Assembly (NCBI RefSeq): GCF_030151385.1
Contig: NZ_JASLDS010000042.1
Location: forward strand, 1 to 52,569
Direction: 5' to 3'
Source: Soonwooa sp.
GTDB lineage: Bacteria; Bacteroidota; Bacteroidia; Flavobacteriales; Weeksellaceae
DNA length: 52,569 nt
Numbering within the stretch: position 1 is the stretch's first letter; every line of letters begins with the position of its first letter. Position numbers and translations under genes: made by a program. The notes under the pieces are model-generated. The model had not been told where the DNA came from and made no database searches. It saw nothing but the letters and a program-made list of their open reading frames with translations. Shown one piece after another: positions 9,002-17,146 of the stretch.

Positions 9002-9480
9002 CCGCCAAAGGATGGTGGCCAGAAAACATCGCGAAATAGCAATACAGCAAGTCCCATCAATAATACAAAATATAACATCATAAGATAACCAGCAGAATTG
9101 TCTGTTTTTATTTTCGATGTTAAAAATTTATGCGCTACAGCGACAAATAAGATGATGGATGCACCAAAATAACCCATTCCAAATACAGCAACGTAACCCC
9201 AAGGCATTCCGAGTGGCATGCCTCGGTATGCAAGATATCCCATTGCAGTAATCCCAAAAGCAATTGGAAATGCAAAGAATGAAAACCATTTCAGCGCGGT
9301 TTTATTTTTAATAATCGTCTCAAAAGGCATTTGTACAAATTCTAAAATTTTATCAGAAGCAAGGTTTTGTGGTTTGCCTGTCATAACAAACCAACATCTT
9401 TGCATTTCAAAAATTAGAAATAATGCACCAAGGAGAATGCAAAAATTGATAGTAAGTTGTGTTAGATAGTATTCTCTCAT
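8998..9480 (-). CDS. Four-helix integral membrane protein, unknown function
   Basis: 160 residues with four clear hydrophobic helices (about 7-27, 63-83, 93-117 and 129-149) and short polar loops. I do not recognise a named family. There is no signal-type cleavage site, so it is an inner-membrane protein. The tail ends in FWPPSFGG. It overlaps the end of pdxH by 4 bp on the opposite strand. No functional inference is justified beyond membrane location. Confidence 0.68.
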   Translation of the reverse strand: MREYYLTQLTINFCILLGALFLIFEMQRCWFVMTGKPQNLASDKILEFVQMPFETIIKNKTALKWFSFFAFPIAFGITAMGYLAYRGMPLGMPWGYVAVFGMGYFGASIILFVAVAHKFLTSKIKTDNSAGYLMMLYFVLLMGLAVLLFRDVFWPPSFGG

Positions 9481-9746
9481 TGGTCGTTTGGTAAAATCCC
9501 GATAAAGCCCAGTCTTGTAAAATTCGTTAGTTCTCGTGATTCCACAAAATAAAATATTAAAAATTTACATCGCGAATGCATTTTTAATAAAATTTAAAAA
9601 ATGGATAACAGGTTAAAGATGTTTTTTTTTCAATATACCTTTAATGATGCTAGAAGCCGTCTTTTCACATAGTTTAACAATTTTTACAAGAAGTTAACAA
9701 GCCATTTCGAATTCTAATCTGCATATTTGTTTTTAAATAAATTAAT

Positions 9747-10322
9747 ATGAGAAAACTTTTTACATTGGCAATCGCGACCATTCTTTTGGTAAGCATGTCA
9801 TTTTCAGGAATTAGCAAGAAAATCATCGTTATTGATGCAGGACATGGTGGAACTGACAATGGCGCAACACACGAAGACCTTCAAGAAAAAGCAATTGTCC
9901 TCAATATTGCGAAAAAAATTAAAGAACTTAACAAAGACGAAAACATCGAAATTCTTCTGACACGCGATTCCGACAGTTATCCAAGTCTATCTGAGCGTTC
10001 TGCTTATGCTAACGATGTAAAACCAGATTTGTTAATCTCGCTCCACATGAACAAAGCCTTAAAAAACACAGATAGAAAAGGCACAGAAATCTATTATCAA
10101 AACAACGAAAATTCTAAAAATATTGCCAGTAAATTGGCTTCATCTTTTGATAATTGCTTGACCAAACATCTTAACCTTCATATACTAAGAGAAACAGCAT
10201 CTCCTGCAATTTTAGTAGAACTTGGTTTCATTTCCAATGCGGATGATAGAAATTTCTATAGCAGCGAAAAAGGTCAAACCGAAACTGCTGAAAAACTTCT
10301 AAAATTCATTTCTCAAAATTAA
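9747..10322 (+). CDS. N-acetylmuramoyl-L-alanine amidase (Amidase_3)
   Basis: Zinc amidase that cleaves the bond between N-acetylmuramic acid and L-alanine in peptidoglycan, acting in the periplasm. 191 residues: signal peptide or anchor (1-21), then a single compact Amidase_3 domain. Zinc ligands are visible as H32 in VIDAGHGG, E46 in the following helix, and the His of LLISLHMNKA; the catalytic Glu is in AILVELGFISN near the C-terminus. There is no SPOR or LysM domain, so it is shorter than AmiC-type enzymes. The gap upstream (9481-9746) is AT-rich and holds only its promoter region. A palindromic repeat follows downstream. Confidence 0.92.
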   Translation: MRKLFTLAIATILLVSMSFSGISKKIIVIDAGHGGTDNGATHEDLQEKAIVLNIAKKIKELNKDENIEILLTRDSDSYPSLSERSAYANDVKPDLLISLHMNKALKNTDRKGTEIYYQNNENSKNIASKLASSFDNCLTKHLNLHILRETASPAILVELGFISNADDRNFYSSEKGQTETAEKLLKFISQN

Positions 10323-10385
10323 ATCTGTTTGAAAATATTATGATTATCCGTAATTGTGCTTAAGTTATTTTTTTTAACAAAGCTT

Positions 10386-10453
10386 GTCATTCCGACGTAG
10401 GAGGAATCTCTGAGAATGAAATGTTTGAGATTCTTCGCTCCGCTCTGAATGAC
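10386..10453. repeat. REP-like imperfect palindrome
   Basis: A 68-bp imperfect inverted repeat: the outer arms GTCATTC (10386) and GAATGAC (ending 10453) and inner arms AATCTC/GAGATT enclose a short centre. It stands alone in the 268-bp gap between two genes. Sequences of this type are dispersed in Flavobacteriia genomes, but only this copy is seen here. Confidence 0.5.
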
Positions 10454-10535
10454 ATTGTTTTCTTAATTTGGGTAATTAAGCCAACAATCAAAAAAATACA
10501 AAACAGTCTTTAAAACGAGATGATTTTAAAATAAA

Positions 10536-10569
10536 CAAAAATGCTTCCGAATAATCAGAAGCATTTTTG
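10536..10569 (-). terminator. Bidirectional Rho-independent terminator
   Basis: A perfect 12-bp stem, CAAAAATGCTTC (10536-10547) with GAAGCATTTTTG (10558-10569), with A and T runs built into the arms so that it can work in both directions. It serves the gene at 10590-11123 on the minus strand. Confidence 0.8.
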
Positions 10570-10589
10570 TATCATTAAATTTAGAAAAT

Positions 10590-11123
10590 TTAAAATGCAT
10601 AACCAAAGGCAAAACCTAAAGCAGGATAGACTTTATTAAGTTTGTTATCCAAATCCGCTGCATTACCAACGCCACCATAATATCTAAAGATAATATGAGA
10701 ACCAATTGGTAATTGCTGTCCAAATTGCAACTCATTTAACCAAGATTTACCAACCGCTTCAATTTTAGTTCCGCTAAAAAGATATTTGCTTTGGAACGCC
10801 ACAAATGTCCCAGCATTGTTCTTTAAAGAATGTCCTTTTTCTTCTCGACGCTCTCTCGAAATATAATAACGCAACTGACCTCTAGCAAACATACTATTGC
10901 TATTATTGGTCCATTCGTAAGAAATTCCGTTGCTCCAGAAGTCTATAATACCGCCGTAACCAATATTAACATCTACTAAGAATTTATTTGAAATAGGAAT
11001 TTCCGAACCGACAGAAATACCTTGTAGTCCAAGCTCAACTTTGTAAATCTGATCCAATTTTGTTTGTGCTGAAAAGAGCTGAGAAAGGAAAATAATTCCC
11101 GAAAAAAGTAAAGTTTTCTTCAT
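10590..11123 (-). CDS. Secreted beta-rich protein, probably outer membrane
   Basis: 177 residues with a Sec signal peptide (1-19, ending LFSAQ). The mature chain alternates hydrophobic and polar residues, has Gly/aromatic-rich strands, and ends in GFAFGYAF with a terminal Phe, as expected of an outer-membrane beta barrel. No specific family is recognised. It is flanked by a terminator and, upstream, by a minus-strand gene whose end lies 115 bp away; it is probably monocistronic. Confidence 0.65.
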   Translation of the reverse strand: MKKTLLFSGIIFLSQLFSAQTKLDQIYKVELGLQGISVGSEIPISNKFLVDVNIGYGGIIDFWSNGISYEWTNNSNSMFARGQLRYYISRERREEKGHSLKNNAGTFVAFQSKYLFSGTKIEAVGKSWLNELQFGQQLPIGSHIIFRYYGGVGNAADLDNKLNKVYPALGFAFGYAF

Positions 11124-11237
11124 ATTTGTTTTTAAGCTTTGTTAAAATTTAGGTTTGCAAAAAAAAAAAAACTGCGACTTTTAAAATTAAAATATAATTA
11201 AAAAAGTCGCAGTTTAAAATATGTTCCTAAATCCTTT

Positions 11238-12041
11238 CTAGAAACTCGCTTTCCAAGCTTCTAGCATTTCTGTAAATCTTGTGGATTCAAAAGTTTTATT
11301 TCTAATTTTCGAAACGGTATAAATTCCTTTTTCATCTGAAATTCGGATAATCTCATCCGATTTTTGAGACTCGAATGCGATAACTTCCGCTTCTTCAATT
11401 TCCGCCAATTTATTTTTATGAACGAAAGTCACAAAATTCTCCATCAGTGGCGAAATATAAGCACCTTCCGTTTGCTTCGGAACTTTAATCGTGTTGCCTT
11501 GCAAAAACAAAAGATTGCCATAGATACTTCTCGCAATACGTTTGTTGGGATTTAATAAAATCAAATCGTCCAAATCATTGTCCTTTGCGTAGATGCTTGC
11601 ATAGATATTCTCAGGAGAATGCACGCGGATGTTGCTCAACAAATTTGCGTTGACATTAATCTCTTTAATCATATCCAACTCAATTGATGATTGGACAGAC
11701 AAAGGATCTGCCATTGTAGCAACCTCAAAATAGAAAGATGTTGTCGCCTTAGGAAGATCAACATTATCTTGCTGACGATAGACCATTAGATTAATAATAC
11801 CATTCTGAACGCCTTTTTCCAAAACTTCAGTTCTAAACAAGTCTTGAAAAAACTCCAAAGTGTAAGACAACGGAATGTTGAAACGCATTTTTCGCATCGA
11901 CGCCATCAAAAAGAAATAAGATTCTTCTGACATAATCAAGGTCGAATTTCGAACAAAAAACGACACCCAAACCGCATCACCAAAAAGGAAAGCGCGGTTA
12001 ACGGTCTGTAGATTGTTTTCTATGTACTCTAACTTTTGCAT
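11238..12041 (-). CDS. Aminotransferase class IV-like protein, possibly non-catalytic
   Basis: 267 residues with the fold pattern of class IV PLP enzymes (aminodeoxychorismate lyase or branched-chain aminotransferase): NRAFLFGDAVWVSFFVRNSTLI near the start and LILLNPNKRIARSIYGNLLFLQGNTIKVP in the second domain. Where active members have the PLP-binding Lys before the NxxA helix, this protein appears to read LSNIRVHSPENIYA (about residues 135-148), with Arg or His instead. The usual Glu before the SN motif is also not evident. So the fold is recognisable but catalysis is doubtful. It is the downstream member of a same-strand pair with the START-like gene (52 bp gap). Cytoplasmic. Confidence 0.75.
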   Translation of the reverse strand: MQKLEYIENNLQTVNRAFLFGDAVWVSFFVRNSTLIMSEESYFFLMASMRKMRFNIPLSYTLEFFQDLFRTEVLEKGVQNGIINLMVYRQQDNVDLPKATTSFYFEVATMADPLSVQSSIELDMIKEINVNANLLSNIRVHSPENIYASIYAKDNDLDDLILLNPNKRIARSIYGNLLFLQGNTIKVPKQTEGAYISPLMENFVTFVHKNKLAEIEEAEVIAFESQKSDEIIRISDEKGIYTVSKIRNKTFESTRFTEMLEAWKASF

Positions 12042-12093
12042 AATAATAAAAAAACAATGAACGATAAAAATCGTCCATTATAAATTAGTTTGT

Positions 12094-12480
12094 TTAGGCT
12101 GCACCTAATTTTATTTTAAGGTTTTCCACGAGGTTTTCCCAGTATAGACGATTCTCTTCCTCGTCGCCCTCGTCGCAGAAATCTGTAATATTAAGTGACA
12201 AATCTTCTGTCAGCTCGTCGATAACAATAGTCAACTCGAAGAAATATTTTGTCCCTTCGTCTTCTTCCCAACGAAAACGCACAAAACTCTCCGGCTTGTA
12301 ACGGATTAATGTTGCTTTTTCTGCAGGTCCTCCACCCCAACTAAAGAAAAAATCATCTCCTCGCTCAACCACTTCATCGGCAAACCATTCTGACAGACCT
12401 TCCGCACTTGCTAAATACTCGTACAATATCTCTGATAGACAGTGCATATTATATTCGTAATGAACTTTCGTTTTTGCCAT
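12094..12480 (-). CDS. START-like domain protein (SRPBCC superfamily)
   Basis: 128-residue small protein of the helix-grip fold, matching the START-like domain proteins conserved in Flavobacteriia: KVHYEYNMHCLSEILYEYLASAEGLSEWFADEV, then a strand-rich half with FFFSWGG, ATLIRYKPESFVRFRWEED and FFELTIVIDELTEDLSLNITDF, and a closing helix with WENLVENLKIKLGAA. Proteins of this fold bind hydrophobic ligands or act as Hsp90 co-chaperones (Aha1); the ligand is unknown here. It is very acidic. It lies 52 bp upstream of the class IV aminotransferase-like gene on the same strand. Confidence 0.82.
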   Translation of the reverse strand: MAKTKVHYEYNMHCLSEILYEYLASAEGLSEWFADEVVERGDDFFFSWGGGPAEKATLIRYKPESFVRFRWEEDEGTKYFFELTIVIDELTEDLSLNITDFCDEGDEEENRLYWENLVENLKIKLGAA

Positions 12481-12616
12481 AAATCGTATTTATAATCAGG
12501 GCGCAATATATAAATTAATTTCTTATTTGCAAATGCTTTATGTTGCCGAAAGATAAAAAAAATGACAAAAAAATATGTTTTTTGTCATCTATTCTTTAAT
12601 TCTGTAAATCTGTGAT

Positions 12617-13819
12617 TTAATAGTTTTTATCTAATTGAAGAACCTCATCAATTGCTTCTAAAATTATGGCGCATCCTTTGGATATTTCTTCGTTCGAAAT
12701 CGTCAACGGTGGCGAAATTCTTAAAAACTCATTGCGGTAAAGTTGCCAAAAAACAATCAAACCTTTTTCCATACAACGTTTGGCTACTGCAAGGGTAAAT
12801 TCTGGTGTTCCCAAATCAACCGCCAGCATCAATCCTTTGCCATTTACTTTTTTAATCTGTGGATGAACAAGTAATTTTCTATAAAGTTGCTCCTTTTCGT
12901 CTGTCAAGGTCATCAAACCACTTTCTAAAACTTCCTCTAAAGTTGCCAAACTTGCTGCCGCAATTAATGGATTTCCGCCAAAAGTCGTGATATGTCCTAA
13001 CTTTGGTGAGTGTGATAAACTTTCCATAATCTCGCGAGAACTCATAAACGCACCAACAGGAACGCCACCGCCCATACCTTTCCCCATCACCAAAATATCG
13101 GGAACAATGCCATAATGCTCGAATGCGAATAATTTCCCCGTTCTACCAAAGCCTGGCTGAATTTCATCTAATATTAAAAGAGCACCAACTTCTTCGCAAC
13201 GCTTTTTTAAGTTGATGAAATAATTTTCGGATGGTGTGATAAATCCTGCAGCTCCTTGGATGGTTTCGACAATGACACAAGCCGTTTTTTCTGTTATCTT
13301 TTCTAAATCTGCTTGGTTATCATATTCGATGAAGTCTATCATTGGCAACAACGGACGGAATTCTCTTTTGTGAACTTCGTTTCCCGCCACACTCAAAGCA
13401 CCATGTGTATTTCCGTGATATGCATTTTTGAAAGCGATAATTTCTTCCCGTCCCGTATACCTTTTCGCCAATTTTAATGCGCCGTCAATGGCTTCCGCGC
13501 CACTGTTAACCAAATAAGTTACTTCTAAAGGTTCTGGTGTTGCTTCTGCCAAAAGCTGACAAAGCTTAACAGGTGCTTCTTGTGCATATTCGCCATAGAC
13601 CATCACATGAAGATATTTGTCAGCTTGGTCTTTAATTGCTTTTACAACTTTGGGATGAGAATGCCCCAATGTATTTGCCGAAACGCCTGCCACGAAATCT
13701 AAATATGCTCTTCCGTCTTTTCCGTATATGTAACTTCCTTCTGCTCTTTCTACTTCGAATCCTGCTGCATAAGGCGTTGTCTGTGCCTGATATTTAAAAA
13801 AATTGTCTTTGATATCCAT
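12617..13819 (-). CDS. Class III aminotransferase (acetylornithine/4-aminobutyrate type)
   Basis: 400 residues from the ATG at 13819. The open frame extends to 13927, but a TAAATTTG promoter box (minus strand, 13853-13846) sits inside that extension and the extra residues are Lys/Arg-rich and unlike the family, so a start at 13819 (or 13831) is preferred. A PLP-dependent fold-type I enzyme with TTPYAAGFEVERAEGSYIYGKDG, VNSGAEAIDGALKLAKRYTGR, the PLP ring motif NAYHGNTHGALS, ILDEIQPGFGRTGKLFAFEHYG, and the Schiff-base Lys in LVMGKGMGGGVPVGAF. It transfers an amino group to 2-oxoglutarate; the exact substrate (N-acetylornithine, ornithine or another omega-amine) cannot be read from sequence. 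No arg genes are nearby. Confidence 0.9.
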   Translation of the reverse strand: MDIKDNFFKYQAQTTPYAAGFEVERAEGSYIYGKDGRAYLDFVAGVSANTLGHSHPKVVKAIKDQADKYLHVMVYGEYAQEAPVKLCQLLAEATPEPLEVTYLVNSGAEAIDGALKLAKRYTGREEIIAFKNAYHGNTHGALSVAGNEVHKREFRPLLPMIDFIEYDNQADLEKITEKTACVIVETIQGAAGFITPSENYFINLKKRCEEVGALLILDEIQPGFGRTGKLFAFEHYGIVPDILVMGKGMGGGVPVGAFMSSREIMESLSHSPKLGHITTFGGNPLIAAASLATLEEVLESGLMTLTDEKEQLYRKLLVHPQIKKVNGKGLMLAVDLGTPEFTLAVAKRCMEKGLIVFWQLYRNEFLRISPPLTISNEEISKGCAIILEAIDEVLQLDKNY

Positions 13820-13971
13820 AGTCTTAATCATAAGTCTTTCGGCTACAAATTTACGACCTAGTTTTTGAATTGACCGAAATTTTGGTTTTAATTGTCTTAA
13901 ACTACTATTAGATTTTTTTAACCACAAAAGCTTCTAAAGGAAATGCGAAACGTAGACATTGCTTCAAGCGC

Positions 13972-14163
13972 AAAAAAGGATAATATAAAATATACTTTTG
14001 AAAGACATTAGGGTGCTCCGTAGGAGCACAATGTTAATAGTAGTTTTGCGGGAATCAAGTGAGCTCCGTAGGAGCGACCTTATAAATAATTAGTTCGCTC
14101 CTACAGAGCTCGCTCGAAAATTAATCCGTTTTTCTATTAACAGGAAATTCCTATGGAATTTTT
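13972..14163. repeat. Palindrome-rich repeat, copy 1 of a tandem pair
   Basis: About 190 bp, matching 14294-14483 with roughly one difference every ten bases. It contains a hairpin GTGCTCC-GTA-GGAGCAC (14013-14029), a longer hairpin built from GAGCTCCGTAGGAGCGA and its partner TTCGCTCCTACAGAGCTC, and a small palindrome around ATTCCTATGGAAT. No coding frame. This is typical of mobile palindromic intergenic repeats of Bacteroidota. Confidence 0.75.
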
Positions 14164-14293
14164 GAAGCAATGGGTTTCAAATTATGTTGTTCTAACTTAG
14201 TTTGCTTTTTCATAAAGAACGGAAATTAGCTTCTGTTTTTTACCACAAAAGATGATAAAATAAAATGCAGAATTTAGGTTTCATATTAAGTTC

Positions 14294-14483
14294 AAAAAAG
14301 GATAATGAAATTATACTTTTGAAAGGCATTGGGGTGCTCCGTAGGAGCACAATGTTAATAGCAGTTTTGCGGGAATCATGTGAGCTCCGTAGGAGCGAGC
14401 TGTTAAATTATTAGTTCGCTCCTACGGAGCTCGCTAGAAAATTAATTCGCCTTTCTATTAACAGGCAATTCCTACGGAATTTT
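14294..14483. repeat. Palindrome-rich repeat, copy 2 of a tandem pair
   Basis: Second copy of the 13972-14163 element, 322 bp downstream, with the same three palindromes. The sequence before each copy (an ACCACAAAAG-type motif, then AAAAAAGG) recurs a third time near 14556-14605 without the palindromic core, so the whole 14.0-14.6 kb gap looks like a partly decayed tandem array with a 322-bp period. Confidence 0.75.
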
Positions 14484-14719
14484 CTATTTGCAAAATTTCA
14501 TGATGCTTTGAGCTTTGTTTATCTCTTTTCAAGTTTCAAGTTTTTTAACCATAAAAGAGACAAAAGAAGTTATGCAATTTGAGAATTGAATATAAGATCA
14601 AAAAAGGCTAAAACTTATTGTTTGGTTAAATAAAAATTTGATTTTTAGAAATGGATTTTCGGTTTGGAATTAAATCTTAAAATGGAACGCGAATATGCGC
14701 CCCGACGTAGGCGGAACTC

Positions 14720-14766
14720 CTTTTGCATATGGTAGCTGAGCATAGCCGAAGCGCCATATGCAAAAG
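14720..14766. repeat. 13-bp perfect inverted repeat in a GC-rich patch
   Basis: CTTTTGCATATGG (14720-14732) and CCATATGCAAAAG (14754-14766) frame a 21-nt centre. The surrounding 14697-14795 is richer in G and C than its neighbours and has short GGCGC/GCGCC echoes. It is probably another dispersed palindromic element. A short minus-strand frame crosses it but shows no protein-like features. Confidence 0.45.
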
Positions 14767-14819
14767 AGTGGGAGCCGAAGACGGAAATGGCGCCCAAATA
14801 AAAATTCGCAAAAATAAAA

Positions 14820-14852
14820 AAGCCTGAAAGCATTTTGAAAACTTTCAGGCTT
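14820..14852 (-). terminator. Rho-independent terminator of the OstA-like gene
   Basis: AAGCCTGAAAG (14820-14830) pairs with CTTTCAGGCTT (14842-14852), an 11-bp stem. Read on the minus strand it is followed by a T-rich run, 22 bp after the stop codon at 14874. Confidence 0.85.
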
Positions 14853-14873
14853 GGATTTTTATGTTTCCAAAAC

Positions 14874-16610
14874 TTATCGCTTCTCGCGAACTGGCGTTTT
14901 GGGTTTGTTTTTTTCCTCTTGTTTGAGTCGTTCGGCTTCCGCTTTTTCATACAAGCTGTTATCCGATTCGTAGACTGTCTCGGGATAGTTAGGTGTATCC
15001 TCGAAGATGTCTTGATACTTCTGCGGCCTATCTTTTGTGTTCCAATTAAAGTCTGGGAAAAAGCGTTTTTCCTTGGACATAAAACTCATCGGATAGATAT
15101 CGGATTGCGCACCAACACGGCAAGTCACCGTCTCTAGGCGTTTTTCGATAAAGTCAGCAGCAATCTCGCCACACACCGACACCGCAACACCGATTCTGGT
15201 AATTTCTTGTGTTGTTTCGTTTTTATCATCTGCGTAAGCGATAGATTGGGCATTTTGCACAGCGACAGCTTTTTTAATTTGTCCTTTGTCAAAATAAATT
15301 CCCATCCATTTACTTTTGATTTGATGAAACTCGTCTTTCATGTTGAGAGAATCCACCTTGCTAATCGCAAAAGCATTACCTATAACCTTGATAGAGTCGA
15401 TATCTTGCGTCGTGGTATTCATATAAACCATGACTTCGTCGCCTGTCACCTGCTTGGTTCCCGTCCACAAAATTGGTTTCTTCATAAGATGCAAAATTCC
15501 GTCCGTTTCATTATAGGACAAGGAATCTGCACGCGCTTGCATATTGGTTTTGAAGATTCGTACTTTTTGATAAGCTCGTAAGAAGCTCTTTTTTTGCTTG
15601 GTAGAATCCGCTTTTTGAAAACTCAAAAACTTCTCTGCTGCAATGTACATCGAGTCTTTCTCGAAAATCTTTACCGCATACGGCTTATTGGTTATCATCG
15701 CCGAATCTTTAAGCTCGTAGATTTCTCCATAACCACCTTTTATAAAACGTTTTTCTTTGGGATCGTCAAGCTTGATGTTTCCTGTCCCTTTTCCAAAACC
15801 TGTATTTCGGTTGTAGATAAGGTCATCGCCTGTCAGAATTTTGTCGTTATAATAAATCCTAGAATTTTTTTTGAGGTGAGAAATTCCTGTTTTACCATCG
15901 TAATCTCCCAATTCTGTATAAACATAATTTCGAGGATTTGCTTTACTACGAATGGTAGTCGCCGCTAAAAACCTTGAAATCTGGGTCGCTTGATTGGTTT
16001 TGATGTTATCACTTTCGATGGTGTAGTCTTTAGCATCAATTGTAGAATGCCCTACAAAGTCAATATCCTTAGTCGTCACATAATAAGTCGCTGACTTTGT
16101 GTACATGATATTTTGACCATCGGTGATTGTTCCACCAGTATTAAAATAGGCGGTATTAGGAACACGATCGTAATAAAGTGTTTCCGTTTTGATGGTTTGC
16201 TTTGGATCTGTTAACACCACATTTTTGCGGGCTATTCCACGCTGGGTGTTTCCATCATACTCCATCTCTTCCGCTGTAATCTGCGTTCCATCAGCATTTA
16301 ACAAAGTTACATTTCCAATTGCTTTTAGGAAGTTTTCTTTTTGATAGAGAACGACCTTGTCAGCAGTAAGAATAGAACCTTGATGCTCGAATTTGACATG
16401 CCCCGAAAACACCAAATTTCCTTCATATTGATCAGGCTTTACACCAGACTCATCGGAATGGATATGTTGTACTTTGGAAGCTTGCTCTTGCTGAGATTTT
16501 GGCGCAAAAAATGGGTCTCTCGGATCGCTTGTAGCAGGCGTTGTCTGCGCACCTATCCGAAGAAATCCCAAAAGGACAACTAGTAAAGTTAAAAGAAAAG
16601 TTTTGTTCAT
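14874..16610 (-). CDS. OstA/LptA-like protein of LPS transport
   Basis: 578 residues with a signal peptide (1-21, ending IGAQ). The N-terminal half contains the OstA/LptA beta-jellyroll repeat pattern (YEGNLVFSGHVKFEHQGSILTADKVVLYQKENFLKAIGNVTLLNADGTQITAEEMEYD), repeated through about residue 480 as in Bacteroidota OstA-like proteins. The last 100 residues are charged and probably disordered. By family, it is a periplasmic component that helps move lipopolysaccharide to the outer membrane; it is longer than E. coli LptA (about 185 residues). The start codon lies 3 bp after the stop of the Fur-family gene, so the two are cotranscribed. Confidence 0.85.
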   Translation of the reverse strand: MNKTFLLTLLVVLLGFLRIGAQTTPATSDPRDPFFAPKSQQEQASKVQHIHSDESGVKPDQYEGNLVFSGHVKFEHQGSILTADKVVLYQKENFLKAIGNVTLLNADGTQITAEEMEYDGNTQRGIARKNVVLTDPKQTIKTETLYYDRVPNTAYFNTGGTITDGQNIMYTKSATYYVTTKDIDFVGHSTIDAKDYTIESDNIKTNQATQISRFLAATTIRSKANPRNYVYTELGDYDGKTGISHLKKNSRIYYNDKILTGDDLIYNRNTGFGKGTGNIKLDDPKEKRFIKGGYGEIYELKDSAMITNKPYAVKIFEKDSMYIAAEKFLSFQKADSTKQKKSFLRAYQKVRIFKTNMQARADSLSYNETDGILHLMKKPILWTGTKQVTGDEVMVYMNTTTQDIDSIKVIGNAFAISKVDSLNMKDEFHQIKSKWMGIYFDKGQIKKAVAVQNAQSIAYADDKNETTQEITRIGVAVSVCGEIAADFIEKRLETVTCRVGAQSDIYPMSFMSKEKRFFPDFNWNTKDRPQKYQDIFEDTPNYPETVYESDNSLYEKAEAERLKQEEKNKPKTPVREKR

Positions 16611-16613
16611 TCC

Positions 16614-17087
16614 TTATGACTTCTTCTGGCCATAAAAATAAAGTGAATGTGTATCTATTTTTACCCCAAAAGCTTGTTCGATAGATTCTTTAATACCTTG
16701 AATTCTTGGGTCGCAAAACTCAATAATCTCTTCAATCTCCTTGTCAGAACCTTCTTTGTAAATCACCAAATGGTCATGTTGCTTGTCAAAGTATGATTTT
16801 TCATACGATGATGAGCTTAATGTTTTTTCACCAAACTGATGCTTTCTGATTAGACCTGCGTCCAAGAAAATTTCGATAGTATTGTATATCGTCGCTTTAC
16901 TAACATGATACTTCTTCTGCATCATGATTAGGTACAAGTCATCAACATTGAAGTGATGATCCAAATTGTATATTTCTTCTAATATTGTATAACGTTCAGG
17001 GGTATTTCTAAAACCTTTTTCTAAAAGGTATTGTCTTAATACATCCTTGATTGTTGTTACGTTTAGGTCTTTTTGTGTTGTTTCCAT
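16614..17087 (-). CDS. Fur-family transcriptional regulator
   Basis: 157 residues from the ATG at 17087. An earlier ATG at 17105 lies within the promoter box at 17103-17110 and so would not be transcribed. The winged-helix domain (about 10-90) carries GFRNTPERYTILEEIYNLDHHFNVDDLYLIMMQKKYHVSKATIYNTIEIFLDAGLIRKHQFG. The C-terminal dimer domain has HDHLVIYKEGSDKEIEEIIEFCDPRI, the usual position of the regulatory metal ligands. The CxxC structural-zinc motifs of many Fur proteins are absent, so whether it is Fur, PerR or Zur cannot be said. Its transcript continues into the OstA-like gene. Confidence 0.9.
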   Translation of the reverse strand: METTQKDLNVTTIKDVLRQYLLEKGFRNTPERYTILEEIYNLDHHFNVDDLYLIMMQKKYHVSKATIYNTIEIFLDAGLIRKHQFGEKTLSSSSYEKSYFDKQHDHLVIYKEGSDKEIEEIIEFCDPRIQGIKESIEQAFGVKIDTHSLYFYGQKKS

Positions 17088-17102
17088 AATCGATTCGATA
17101 GA

Positions 17103-17110
17103 CAAAATTA
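17103..17110 (-). promoter_or_regulatory. -7 box of the Fur-family gene
   Basis: On the minus strand this reads TAATTTTG, matching TAnnTTTG, 16 bp upstream of the ATG at 17087. No good -33 TTTG is visible. It lies in the 59-bp gap after kup. Confidence 0.4.
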
Positions 17111-17146
17111 CGATTAATTTTTGTAATGTTTGCCTTAACTCAATTT

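Noticed and set aside
13820..13927. N-terminal extension of the class III aminotransferase
   Set aside because: Basic low-complexity residues, with a promoter-like TAAATTTG inside the extension.
14645..14950. 101-codon minus-strand frame
   Set aside because: Spans a palindromic repeat and a terminator and overlaps the end of the OstA-like gene; no protein-like features.
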